From assembly GCF_030445035.2 (NCBI RefSeq), contig NC_080678.1, positions 119,107,947 to 119,171,946 on the forward strand: 64,000 nucleotides of DNA. The letters are read 5' to 3'. Shown here piece after piece: positions 21,935-31,789 of the stretch. A model generated the notes under the pieces. The model saw only the letters and a program-made list of their open reading frames with translations. It did no database searches and had not been told where the DNA came from. The translations under genes and the position numbers were made by a program. Each line of letters begins with the position of its first letter. The first letter of the stretch is position 1. Source of the stretch: Dasypus novemcinctus. Taxonomy: Eukaryota > Chordata > Mammalia > Cingulata > Dasypodidae.

Positions 21935-22276
21935 CTTTTTTTTACATGAGGTTTTACTATGTTATACAGTCCCATGTTACAGTTTTTAGCTTTCCTTCTA
22001 GTAATATATATAACCTTAGACTTTCCCTTTCAGCCACTGCCATACCCCTATAATAGCTCTGCTAGTTACAAACGCCAAGATGTGCTTTCACCATTTCTAT
22101 TTACTTCCAAAGATTTACAAACAACCTTTTTACCAGTTCTTCACAGATTAACCCTCAGCTTTCCATTCTCTACCCTCCTTCTATTTTCTGGTGACCTACA
22201 TGCTAATTATTAACTCCATGAGTCAGCACAATATATTTAGTTCATAATAGCACAGTCATATGGTATTTGTTCTTTT
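21935..22276 (-). mobile_element. Short L1 3' end with 12-bp target-site duplication
   Basis: It begins with a T run (poly-A on the minus strand) followed by the antisense 3' UTR of a lineage-type L1: 'gaggttttactatgttata', 'agcccatgttacag'-like text near 21970, 'tgctttcaccatttctattt', and 'actccatgagtcagcaca'. A perfect 12-bp direct repeat atatgccctaca lies at 21923-21934 and 22277-22288. The element is only about 340 bp long. Confidence 0.85.
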
Positions 22277-22288
22277 ATATGCCCTACA

Positions 22289-23684
22289 TGTTTTAAGTCT
22301 AGGCTGTAAGTTATTTGGATGGAAGACATAGAAATGTTGTTAACAGGGCCTCAGCAAAGTAGGAGCACCAAAACAAAGCAAACACATTTAGACCAAAAAA
22401 GTCACAATTTTGAAAGTACCTTGATCTTTGGTAATTTCCCCAAAAATATCAAAGTAGTCTTCAAAGGAAAAATCATTACATTGTTGGTCGTCCTTATACA
22501 CATTTAACATCTGAGACTTGTTTTTACCTTACATTTCATATGGGAGATAGCTAATTTTTCAGGGCCTAGGACTTCTGGCTGCCTTCATTTGGCCCCGGTG
22601 GGACCAGTGGTCTGATCAATTCTTACCCCTCCCTGTGCAGAACAGGCCGACTCAGGCTGAACTGGGGCACTGGTGCAATTGAGGTTCCGGGACGCAAAGG
22701 GCTCTCAGGCTTGCAGGGTGACCTGGCTGCGGCTTGCCAACCTCGCCTAGTGGCTGACTATCCACTATATGGGAAGTGGTGGCCAAGTGTGGCGAGGCAG
22801 GGAGAAGCCTCCAAAGGTAAGGAATGGTCTCACCTGCTCTAGGAGACTGGCTGCAAGACTATGGCTTCTGGTCTGAGAATGGAGGTATGGCAAGGGGATA
22901 AGTGGAGAGCTGTCTTCACATTCCTGCAAAGTGACACTAGTGGAAAAGGAACACACCAAAGGGTAGTGGATAGAAGTCAGTGAACATGGATTTATGCTTG
23001 ACATGAGAAAGAACCTTCGAATTCTTACAACAGGCTAACAAGGAAGGCAAGGTGCTTGAGGGGTAGTGAGCTCCATGTACCTGGAGGTGTGTGAGCCGAT
23101 ACGGGATGTTGACAGGCATGTGGAAGGACCGAAGGAGCTAGGTTTCCTTCCAGCCCTGAGGTTTGGAGACCTCAGAATGGAAGACTCCTGACCCCAGCTC
23201 CAGCACTCATTCTCCCTGGCTGCCACCAGCGCTCAGTCCTCACCCTGCCTTGACTCAGCCACTGCAGCAGACACAAACCACACACAATCCCCCCGAGGTG
23301 CAGTAAGGATTGATGGAGCTACGTCTGCAGAAAGCATTCTAGATCTCCCAGCAGCTGTGACCCATAAAGCAGGTCTCTGTGGATTCAGGCACATATTTTC
23401 CATTTCGTACAACGCGGCACAATATCACGTCTGTTTTCCTTGGAAGGCTGCTGTGGGGGTCGGAGCGTTAACTCAACGGTCCTGTGCCTTGAGCACTGTG
23501 GGCACCACTGTGGCAATTTCCTTGCACTGTGGTGAGGCCTCCCACCCCGCCCACCCCTGCGGGGAGAGCTGGAAAAGGCTGACACCTGCTTGAGGAGTTC
23601 AGGGCCCCCTGGACCACCTGCAGCGGGGGCGGCTTTCAGTGGAGCTCAGGACCTCGGCTGGGGGCCCCAGAGCTGAAGAACTGT
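22289..23684. other. Unique DNA, no gene seen
   Basis: AT-rich until about 22560, then GC-richer and repeat-free to 23684. No exon was recognised; all frames are under 80 codons. The block 22560-23050 shows nothing recognisable. Confidence 0.5.
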
Positions 23685-23698
23685 CCTGGGCAGCTCTT

Positions 23699-24390
23699 TT
23701 ATTCATTAAAGAAGCTATAGGTTTACAGAAAAATCATGCATAAAATACAGGATTCTCACACATCACCCTGTTATTAACACCTTGCATGAGAGAGGTACAT
23801 GTGTTCCGATGGATGAAAGAATATTTTTATAATTATACTACTAACTAAAATCCATGGTTTACATTAAGATGTTTGTATTGTACAGTCCTATGGTTTTCGT
23901 TAAAAAATGTCTCCTGGTAACATATATAAAACCTACAATTTCCCCCTTTTAACCACATTCAGATACATAATTCAGTGGTGTTGACTACATTCACAAAGGT
24001 GTGCTACCATCACCACCATTCACTACCAAAACTTTTCCAAGCAAAAACTCTGCACCAATTAAGCATTAACTCCCCATCCCCTACCCCGACCCTGGCCCCT
24101 GGTAAACTGTATTCTAGTTTCCGACTTTATGAATTCGTGTATTCTGATTATTTCATATCAAAGAGGTCGTACAATGTCGTTTTGTGTCTGACTTATTTCA
24201 TGCAACATGACGTCTTCAAGGTCCATCCAGGCTGTCACATGCATGAGAACGTCATTTCTTTTTATAGCTGAAAAATAGTCCATTGTACATATACCGCATT
24301 TTATTTGTCCACCCATTCATCAGTTGATGGACGCTTGGGTTGCTTCCATCTTTTGGCAATTGTGAATAATGCCGGTGAGAACACTGCTGC
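23699..24390 (-). mobile_element. 5'-truncated L1 3' end, probable target-site duplication
   Basis: Antisense L1 3' region: 'taggtttacagaaaaatcatgc', 'ccatggtttacattaaga', 'aacatatataaaacctac', 'cataattcagtggtgttgac', 'ggacgcttgggttgcttcc', 'gtgaataatgcc'. The flanks 23685-23698 (cctgggcagctctt) and 24391-24404 (cctgggtggctctt) match at 12 of 14 positions, both differences being transitions. I take this as an aged TSD. Confidence 0.8.
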
Positions 24391-24404
24391 CCTGGGTGGC
24401 TCTT

Positions 24405-25080
24405 CCTCACCTTCCCCTTGTCATCTACTCGTCACCGAGTCCTGCTGTGTTCCCTGCAGCCAGCCCCTTTGCATTCATCCTCTCTGCATCTACTGTCTCC
24501 GTGGTTCAGGTCCTCACCACTCCTCCCAGGGCTCATCACCTCCAGTGTCTCCTCACGCTGAGCCAAGGCTGCTGCACGCCTGGTGTGGGCTCCGTGACAC
24601 CCCCTTCCTTGCCCCTACGGACAGCACTGTCCAATCAGTTCAGTTATACAGTCTAAGGATTGCTCTCAGACAGCCTCTAGTAAATGACTAATGCATCTGG
24701 GTGGGCAGTGATGGGGAAACTTATTTCCTAAATGTACCTTCATGCTTTACACAGAGCAACCTCTCAAAGGTGATACATGGCTCAGATGACAGTATCCACT
24801 TTCTGCCTCCCCACCTCCCATTCCCCATCATCCACATGCATGAAAATAGCTTCTGAAGGTTCTCATAGTCCATCATGAAGACCAAACTCATCAGCATGGC
24901 ACTCAAAGCCCTCCTCAATGATTTGAGCTGGCCTTGGAATCCCCTCTTACATATAGCTTCATGTGCTTGCTCAACCTTCATTTGAAAGATACAAAGGATA
25001 GTGATACCCAGAACTTCTGAGCCCATCTGACTGGTCTGCACTTGAAGTCCCAAAAACATCCTGTGTTGTCCCATCTCTAC
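24405..25080 (+). mobile_element. Old L2 fragments
   Basis: Sense-strand L2-like text: 'ctactgtctccgtggttcag', 'cttcctcaccttccccttg', then 'actcatcagcatggcactcaa', 'agccctcctcaatgatttgag' and 'catgtgcttgctcaacc'. Probably more than one fragment, with a break near 24630-24720. No open frame of L2 reverse transcriptase survives. Confidence 0.5.
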
Positions 25081-25539
25081 GTGATTGCTAGGCTGTTACC
25101 ATGGCATGAAATGTCTGTCCCACACTCTCCAGTACCCAGGAATTTCTGAGGTCAGCATGATGTTGGGAAGATGTGCACAATCATTGATCTTGGAAGGCTT
25201 TTAGTGCACCCCTAGATGAAGCCTCTCGTTTCCCCTCACCCAAGTCTCTGCATGTCAAAATCAGATCATCAGTCATGCCCAAGAGCCTCCTTGGTGCACT
25301 CACGGAAGATTTTCTCTGGTTTCCTCCTCCTCCTTATGCTGTCATCATGATGGGGGAAAGAATGCTGGGCTTGCATGCATGCGTGCGTGCTTCTGTGTGT
25401 TATGTTTAGACATCTAGTGCCTGTATGACTTTGGTCAAAGCATCAAATGGGAATTATACAAAAGGGTTAGGTGAGACAGGTTTGCGACAGCACCAGGGTC
25501 ATCCTGGGGATTCAACCCATGCGGGCTGAGTCAGCATCT
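25081..25539. other. No gene seen; possible L2 remnants
   Basis: Unassigned sequence with a short (GCATGCATGCGTGCGTGC)-like alternating purine-pyrimidine run near 25371-25389. No exon was recognised. Confidence 0.45.
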
Positions 25540-25692
25540 TGTTTACTATGTTTGGAGATGCTCTCTAGCACTGGAATGGGATGCCTCAAAGGGGAGAGGT
25601 GGGCTCTCACTACCTTTATGGCCTCAGCTAGCTCTAGTCTTGTGTGCTGCAGCTAGCAGGTGCTCAATGGATGAATTTGACAATGAATGAAT
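25540..25692 (+). mobile_element. L2 or MIR 3' end
   Basis: 'gctagcaggtgctcaatgga' followed by a 'tgaatgaata' tail is the typical L2 3' terminus in sense orientation. The body is only weakly recognisable. Confidence 0.5.
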
Positions 25693-25876
25693 ACTTTCCA
25701 AATGTATCTGCTCTTGGTGCCCTTCTCTCCTTGACCCTGTCACTACCTCTCAGGCGGCTCATGGCAACAGCTTCTTAACTGGTCTCCCCAGTTCCAGGTT
25801 TCCCCTGTGTTACACTGACTACCCAGCAGGCCATAATGGTCTTGCAAACACATAGACCCAACCTTGATATGCCCTG
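25693..25876 (+). repeat. L2-derived duplicated segment, copy A
   Basis: About 184 bp that matches 26874-27056 at roughly 85% identity by hand alignment. Long shared words include 'cttctctccttgaccctg', 'gcaacagcttctta' and 'gtctccccagttccaggttt'. The sequence itself is L2-like (distal coding / 3' region). Homology stops abruptly at both ends. Two independent L2 copies would be expected to differ far more. Confidence 0.75.
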
Positions 25877-25879
25877 CCT

Positions 25880-26165
25880 TGGGGATTTGATGATGACATG
25901 GCAGACGAGGGCCATGTTCTCATGGGGTTCACCTATTAGTGGGAGCAGGCAACCAAACACCAAGGTGGTGTTTATGGAAGATTTTGGTTTATGGAAAGGT
26001 CTACAAAGACAGCAAAACAGATTGCTACAATGGGGACCCCTTTGGGTTAGGGGATCATGAGGACATAATGGTTGATCTTAGAACTAAGTGACTTCTGGAG
26101 CCAGGCATTTAAACATCCCAGGGGAGGGTGTTCCATGCAGGGAGAACAGCAATTGCACAGTGAAT
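25880..26165 (-). mobile_element. L2 3' fragment, antisense
   Basis: 'ttctcatggggttcacctattagtggga' region, 'aggtctacaaagacagc', and 'gtgttccatgcagggagaac' followed by 'agcaattgcacag' are the reverse complement of the L2 3' region. Confidence 0.55.
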
Positions 26166-26770
26166 CTACTTCTCTGTCACTGAGAGAGTCACATACCCTC
26201 TGTCCCAACCCTAGCCTTCCTGGAGCAAGCCTTTGGAGGGAGGCTCTGGGATCTCCTGGCCCTTTTCAATGTTGTTTGCTGCATGGACCTCAGCCTCAGG
26301 GGTTATGACAAATGTCAAGTTCGTGGCACTGCCCTGGGTTGTGGGGAGGGCTACAAGGTCCAGAAGCCAAAGGAGACCTTCACATTATACACCTCACTGC
26401 CAATCTAGCCTCAGCTGCAAAGTCTGGATAATACTAAGACTCTTAATTGGAATCTTCAGCAGAAATTCCAATTTATAATTAATAAAGCATTTATGGTCAG
26501 GCTGGCTATTCACAGATGGTAGGAGAACACCTGTTGGAGTTTAATCAGTGCAACAGATACTTCTCCAAAGGGTGTATTTAGCTGCCTCTTTCACATATTC
26601 AGACCAGGGCAGGCTTCATGATAGTGTGGACCACAGAAGAACCATCAGGGGCCTCAGAGACCCTTTGATATCCTTTTGTCCCAAGAGCGGATCACACAGT
26701 AAGTCAATGACCAGACCAAATCTAAAACCCTTAAAGTTACCAGTCACACAGCAGGGACAACACATTCACC
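26166..26770. other. Unique DNA, no gene seen
   Basis: No recognisable repeat. Frames are shorter than 85 codons with no domain. Confidence 0.5.
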
Positions 26771-27245
26771 CAGTTGCCCAGTCATACCCCAAACTCTAGG
26801 AAGTCTCTTCTCTGTGCCTCTTCACCTTCTCTCTTCCTTCATATCAAACCTAACCATCAACCCCATCACTTCTACTTTCCAAAGGTATCTGTTCTCCGTG
26901 TTCTTCTCTCCTTGACCCTGATGCTACCTCTCAGCTGGCTCATTGCAACAGCTTCTTACCTCGTCTCCCCAGTTCCAGGTTTCCTGTGTGTTATATTCTT
27001 TACCCAGCAGGCCAAAATGGTTTTGAAACACATAGACCAAACCTTGATATCCCCTGTTAAAACCACCTAGTGACTCCCCACTGAACTTGAAAGAAGGTCC
27101 AAATTCCTCACCATGAGGCCCTACATCCACATCCCATCACGTACCACCCACCGCTTGCCCACCCCACTCCAGCCACACTGGTTGGTATGTTCTGGAATAT
27201 GCAGCTTGCCCCCACCCAGGACTTTGTGCTCTTCTTCCCTCCACT
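26771..27245 (+). mobile_element. L2 element, sense (contains duplicated segment copy B)
   Basis: Copy B of the duplicated segment is 26874-27056. It runs directly into further L2 text: 'gaaagaaggtccaaattcctcac', 'atgaggccctacatccac', 'ccaccccactccagccacact'. This shows B is embedded in a longer L2 copy, whereas A is an isolated piece. No open frame. Confidence 0.7.
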
Positions 27246-27509
27246 GAGGTCATCATTCTCTCAGAAAATGGGTGGCTCCTTTTTGTCATTCAGGAAGAGG
27301 GTTGGTAAAGCCTAATGGATGCCTGCTGGGTGTTTGTGTGTGCATGGTCTGCATGTGTGCAAGCATTCATGTGTGTATGTTTGCACTTGTTGGGGAGGGG
27401 TTAGGAAAGAAAAGAGAAGATGAAGATGGGAGGAGAATGGTGAATTGAAGGAGAAAATCCAGGAAGCATCAGCTGGTGAAGAGACACCGAGGACACTTAA
27501 TGATAAAGA
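27246..27509. other. Unique DNA
   Basis: Short stretch with GT-rich words near 27330-27390. No repeat or exon was recognised. Confidence 0.45.
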
Positions 27510-27775
27510 GGCAAGGCAGAAAGAGGTGGAGCATTGGAGTTGGGTGGACCTTGGTTCAAATCCCTGTTTCAATACTAAACAGCAGTGTGATCTAGGCCAA
27601 ATTACTTGCCCTCTGAGCCTCAGTTTCTTCATCTAGGAAACTAGGGATCATAACTGCAACTATTCTTCAGGGTCATAGTGAAGGCGAGTGATGACTGAGG
27701 TGAAGGATCTGGTGCAGGACCTGGCACTTAGTTGGAACTTAGTAAAGAGTAACGTTTTAGTTTTTAAATATAAAT
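27510..27775 (+). mobile_element. MIR SINE, nearly complete
   Basis: 'gagcattggagttgggtgga', 'ttggttcaaatccctgttt', 'agcctcagtttcttcatct', 'aggatctggtgcaggacctgg' and 'cttagttggaacttagtaaa' run head to tail through MIR. Confidence 0.85.
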
Positions 27776-27885
27776 CAATATATAAAGGAGACCTGAGCTG
27801 TGACTCAGAAGACTGGTGTTCACTCCACTAACTTGCTGTTTGCCCTTGGGTAGCTGGCTGCCTGCCCTTCTTACTTCAGATTCTG
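27776..27885 (+). mobile_element. Possible second MIR head
   Basis: 'gagctgtgactcagaagac' followed by 'ctaacttgctgtttgcccttggg' resembles the MIR head and core. Fragmentary. Confidence 0.4.
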
Positions 27886-28039
27886 GGGGAACCACTGTGT
27901 TTTCTCCCATTGAACCCTTCCCATGAGTAAGGCCAGGATAGTTCTAGAACCATGAAGGAGGTCATCAAGATTGAGAATAGGGTTCCAGATTTGGGTTGGG
28001 AGGACCTGAAATGCTTTGAGGTGACAAGAATACATAGAG

Positions 28040-28250
28040 AACTATTATTTTGGGACACCCACTATGAATCATGCATAAGGCCAGGAACTTTATATGTATT
28101 AATTCACATCCTTAAATCAATCCTGCTCATTAATTGTGGTCATCCTCATTTTACCAATGAGAAAAATGCCAAGATGCTGGTGACTTGCCCAAGGCCACTC
28201 AGACAATAAATGGAAGAGTTAGGATTGGAAGTCAGGTCTGACTATTTAAA
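28040..28250 (-). mobile_element. MIR SINE
   Basis: The reverse complement of MIR is recognisable from 'ctttatatgtattaattcaca', 'catcctcattttaccaatgag', 'gacttgcccaaggccactca' and 'ggattggaagtcaggtctg'. Confidence 0.85.
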
Positions 28251-28294
28251 GTTTATTTTCTTTCCAAGAACCACAATGTGGAAGTACCCTCTAA

Positions 28295-28491
28295 AGCTGT
28301 GCTTTCCAATACGGTTAGCACAGATGCGGTTAAGTTTATATTAAAGTGAAATAAAATAAAAAACTCAGTTCCTCATTCTCACTAGCCATATTTCAAGAAC
28401 CAAGAACCATATGTAGCTAGAGGCTACCATATTGGAAAGGGCAGAGGCAAAACAAGTCCATCATCACAGAAAGTTCTATTGGACAGTGCTG
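28295..28491. mobile_element. Non-autonomous hAT-Charlie-type element, internally shortened
   Basis: Same family as the element at 12026-12322. Terminal 'ctgtgctttccaata' pairs with 'tattggacagtgctg' as an inverted repeat. The inner landmarks are 'actagccatatttcaag' and 'agctagaggctaccatattgga'. The middle portion is lost relative to the 12-kb copy. Confidence 0.75.
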
Positions 28492-28757
28492 CTCTGAAGT
28501 ATTAGAAAGAAGTAGTCCCAACCATGTGAGTCTGGGTCCTTGGGTTTGAGCTTTAAATAAAGGCACAATTTCTTGCACATTACTGGCTGACATTACAGTG
28601 CTAAGGGGCAGGCAAAACTCACCATGGGGCAGGGAGATGTGTTTCCCTTTATAGGTGCAGGAATGACTTCAGCTCCATATTGTTCCTGCTGCCCCACTCC
28701 CCCCAGATCTGCAAAGCTCTTTAGCGTACTGGAGTAGTCTTGTAAAGCCTTGTTTCT

Positions 28758-28918
28758 CTGGGTATGGTTCATAGACCAACAGCATCAACAAACCTGGGTG
28801 CTTGTTAGAAATACTAAATCTCAGTCCCCACCCAAGACCTGCTGAATGCAGATTCTTCTGCGTTTTAACAATACACCCACGTGATTTGGGTGCACATTAA
28901 AGTTTAAGAAGCACCAGA
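28758..28918. mobile_element. MER5A-like hAT element
   Basis: 'ggttcatagaccaacagcatc', 'gggtgcttgttagaaatac', 'cagtccccacccaagacct' and 'gcacattaaagtttaagaa' follow MER5A order (drawn here with the 'gaccag...agcatca' end on the left). No coding capacity. Confidence 0.75.
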
Positions 28919-29099
28919 CCTTGCTCTGCCATTTACTTCTGTATTCAATGCCATCTTCCAGGATACATCTTCTAAGCCTACAAAATCCATGTGTTAGAGC
29001 CATCCAGGTAGCCAGGAGCCCCTGGCACAGAAGCATCTCCTTTAGAGATGTAGCACAGATCTTTTTTTTCTTCTTTTAGGTTGTAAATATCTAAGGTCA

Positions 29100-29235
29100 A
29101 AACTAGGAGGATGCTTAGAGATAATCCAGTCCCAACTGCTCATGTTATAGATGGAGAAACTGAAGCCCAGAGAAGGAAGGAAGCTTATCCCAGATCATAC
29201 TGTAGTGTCAGAGGTTGAAGCAACATGACCCTGCA
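29100..29235 (-). mobile_element. MIR SINE fragment
   Basis: 'gttatagatggagaaactga' followed by 'agcccagagaaggaagg' and 'cagatcatactgtagtgtcag' is the MIR core reversed. Confidence 0.75.
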
Positions 29236-29381
29236 CTGATTTCAGCTAAATTGGATCCTCTGCAGTAAGAACAGCACAATGCCATAGCAGGAGGACCTGG
29301 GGCTGAAGTCCTCCTTGTCAAGCACGGTGAGTGTCTATTAGGCTCCCAACCTTGTCCAAGGAACTGTTCCTGGTTACCATG

Positions 29382-29426
29382 GCTAACGTCCATCAGGTAC
29401 TCACTCTGCACCTGATGGACATTAGC
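29382..29426. repeat. Short inverted repeat (17-bp arms, 11-bp loop)
   Basis: Arm 29382-29398 (gctaacgtccatcaggt) and arm 29410-29426 (acctgatggacattagc) are reverse complements with one mismatch. The loop is 29399-29409. The right arm leads into a MIR; the left arm is not part of the MIR consensus. No flanking T run, so there is no reason to call a pol III terminator. Confidence 0.85.
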
Positions 29427-29690
29427 GTATGCTTCTTATTGCATTGGATCTTTACAACCATTCTATGCAGTAGGCACTGTTACTGCCTCCCCTTTGGAGA
29501 AGAGGAAGCTGGTACACTGAAGTTAAGGAAGTTAACCTGTGAATAGTCTTAGTTTGATGAGAGCTTTTAGTTTTTGTAATTCATACACAGAGGAAATGGT
29601 TGAGCCAGGATGCAAACCCAGGAAGTCTGACTCCAGACCCATGTGCTTGTCCTCGCCTCCACTCTGATCAGGCAGGGATTTGGCAGGTGA
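29427..29690 (-). mobile_element. MIR SINE with an internal L1 patch
   Basis: The reverse MIR is visible on both sides ('ttgcattggatctttacaacc', 'actgttactgcctcccctttgg', then 'gagccaggatgcaaacccagg' and 'agtctgactccagaccca'). It is interrupted at about 29545-29583 by foreign sequence. See the separate L1-patch entry. Confidence 0.75.
29545..29583 (-). mobile_element. About 40-bp L1-like patch inside a MIR
   Basis: The words agtttgatgagagctttt and gtttttgtaa recur almost exactly in the antisense L1 at about 32240-32276, in the same orientation and order. It replaces only a few bases of the expected MIR text ('...cctgtgaa' / 'acacagagg...'). It is too short for normal retrotransposition, so a templated repair patch is plausible. 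Confidence 0.5.
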
Positions 29691-29984
29691 ATGGGTTCAT
29701 CGGCCACCCGAGGCTGCATGTGACAAGAGCAACGTGTGCTTGCTCAGGCATCTACAGATCCCTTCCTACCATGGTGCCAGTGAACCTCCATCCCAGACAG
29801 CCCACTTGGAAGGGAAGACAGACTCACAAAATCACTGATTTTAAAACATACATTCCTCCCAAACAAAATGTAAAATCATTCACTGGTCTTGAAATTTTGA
29901 TTTTAGAACCTAAAATCAGTATGGTGGTACGTAGCGTATGCCTGTTTAGACATGTCCTTGGTCTTGATCTGCCTTCCTGTGGGC

Positions 29985-30360
29985 ATGATGCCCTTGGAAA
30001 TGGTACCTCTGGAAGATGCTATTTTAGTTAAGGTGTGGCACAACAGAATGAGAGTGGGCCTTAATCTGGGTTATTGGAGTCCTTTATGAGCAGAAGAAAT
30101 TCAGACATAGAAAGAGAAAGTTACAGAGTGGAGCCAGAAGCCAGAAATCAACAGAACCTAGAAGAGAAAGGAGAAGACTCACCATGCGAAGGGAAAGCCA
30201 AGGAACCCAGGGATTGCCCGTCAGCCCGGATGTTGCTGACCGTGGGAGGAAGCCAGCCTTCTAGCCTTAAAACTGTAGAGCCAGTGCATTCCTGTTGCTA
30301 AGCCAAAGCCAGTCTGTGATATTCATGAGAGCCGCCTAGTAAAACTAGGACATAGGGTGA
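29985..30360 (+). mobile_element. Interspersed repeat, unclassified (probably DNA-transposon-like)
   Basis: Ordered words 'ttattggagtcctttatgagcag', 'aattcagacatagaaagagaaag', 'cagaagccagaaatcaac', 'aaaactgtagagccag' and 'gctaagccaaagccagtctgtg' match a repeat type common in xenarthran and other placental DNA. I cannot name it. The frame 30074-30301 across it is not a gene. Confidence 0.5.
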
Positions 30361-30929
30361 AAAGAATAGTTATATTAACAACTGATGCAAGCAATCCTCT
30401 CAGGGAGGCAACTATCTTCATTTAAGAAAAAAGGTAATACATTGCTGGGGTGAAGAAGGTGAAACCCTAAGAGGATGCATTGGAAAGAAATAAAGAAATG
30501 AAAAGGAGTTAAATTATTGCATGGGAAAAATGATCAGCAATCTAGATGTGGAGGAAGAGAAGAAAGGAGAGAAGAGATCAAGCAATATATTGCTAGAGAT
30601 GATCAAAGGACACTTTATAAAGAAATATCTAGCATTTCATTTTTTATATTTATATTACTGCGATATATCATCCCAAGCTCTTCTTTTCTCTTAATTTCAG
30701 TCATGTGAAGTATTCAGTCAGTAGGCATACTTTGTACACAAGGTCTTGTGTACGTATATGGGGGCAGTGTTTGTACACACACACATGTATCAAGGAAAAG
30801 ACCTGAGTTTCTCTCTGGAAGGTGGTGTGAGAATCTCCACACACAAACCAGCTCAAGGGAAATAAAGTCTTCCAGACAAATGTTTCTAGCAAAAATATCA
30901 GCCACCAGTGGAGGACATTCATCAAACTG
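30361..30929. other. Unique AT-rich DNA, no gene seen
   Basis: No recognised repeat or exon; purine-rich run near 30475-30575. Confidence 0.5.
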
Positions 30930-31440
30930 TTCTGGCAAATATTTAGTGAGCAACTACTCTGTTGAGGGTAATAGATGAGGTCAGGGCAGCAATGGAGCTG
31001 GGGCAGGTGGTATATGGATCTGTGTGCTTTTATTAAGACTTTGTTCTGAGTGAAATGAAAAACCAATAGCAGGGTTTTGAGAAGGGGAGGAAGCTAACCT
31101 TGTATTTTTAAAGGATCTGTCTGGATGCTAGGATGATAATAGATTGGGAGGGAGCTAAGGGTGGGAGCAGAGGGACCAATTAGGAAGCTATGGGCACAGT
31201 CCTGGTAACCTGTGAAGGTGAGTTGGGCTGAATAAGGGGTAGCAGTGGAGGGAGTGAGGCAGGATTATGGATTATCATGATGAACTATCAATGAGGCAGT
31301 GGGTATAGCAGTCTGGAACTCAGCGGAAAGGTTCAGGATGGAGACATAAGTTTGGTAGTCATCAACTTACAGAGGTTTTTAAAGTCTGAAACTGAATGAG
31401 TAAGAGTAGACATAAATCAGAACAAAGGGCTGAGTCCTGG
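30930..31440 (-). mobile_element. Ancient L2-type element, antisense
   Basis: It begins with 'gcaaatatttagtgagcaac' (antisense L2 3' terminus). It continues with the same block series as the 11-12 kb copy: 'gattgggagggagctaaggg', 'gcagtctggaactcagcgg', 'gtttggtagtcatcaactta', 'agggctgagtcctgg'. Confidence 0.55.
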
Positions 31441-31469
31441 AGGAGTGAATGCAAACTTTTGTTCCTACC

Positions 31470-31570
31470 ACTCAATGAAAACCATTTTTTGCCAAGGTCA
31501 CCAATGACCTCCAGATAGCTAAGTCCAAAGGTGCTTTCCCAGTCCTCATAGTTTCTGACCTACACATGAA
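31470..31570 (+). mobile_element. L2-type fragment, sense
   Basis: 'gccaaggtcaccaatgacctcc' followed by 'aagtccaaaggtgctttcc' and 'gtcctcatagtttctgacc' is the same repeat family in the opposite orientation to its neighbour at 30930-31440. Confidence 0.5.
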
Positions 31571-31789
31571 TTAGTTCTTTCTCACACGTAAGCCAAAGAG
31601 TCATGATTAGTACATTCCTCTTCCAGAATTCCTGGAGCTATCAGAAGAAAGGCAGGGTACCAAATATGTGGGAAAGAGTTTTAGCCAAATTTATTTGGAT
31701 CCCAAAGATCCCCCCCCATCTGATTTCTGGGCTATAAGGAATCATATAATTAGAATACACAGAGATGAGGTTTAGAATATAGCATCATG
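31571..31789. other. Unique DNA
   Basis: Short AT-rich stretch with a C-run (about 8 C) near 31710. No gene or repeat recognised. Confidence 0.45.

Noticed and set aside
25371..25389. CRISPR-like or Z-DNA-significant repeat
   Set aside because: Only a very short alternating purine-pyrimidine run, and eukaryotic context excludes CRISPR.
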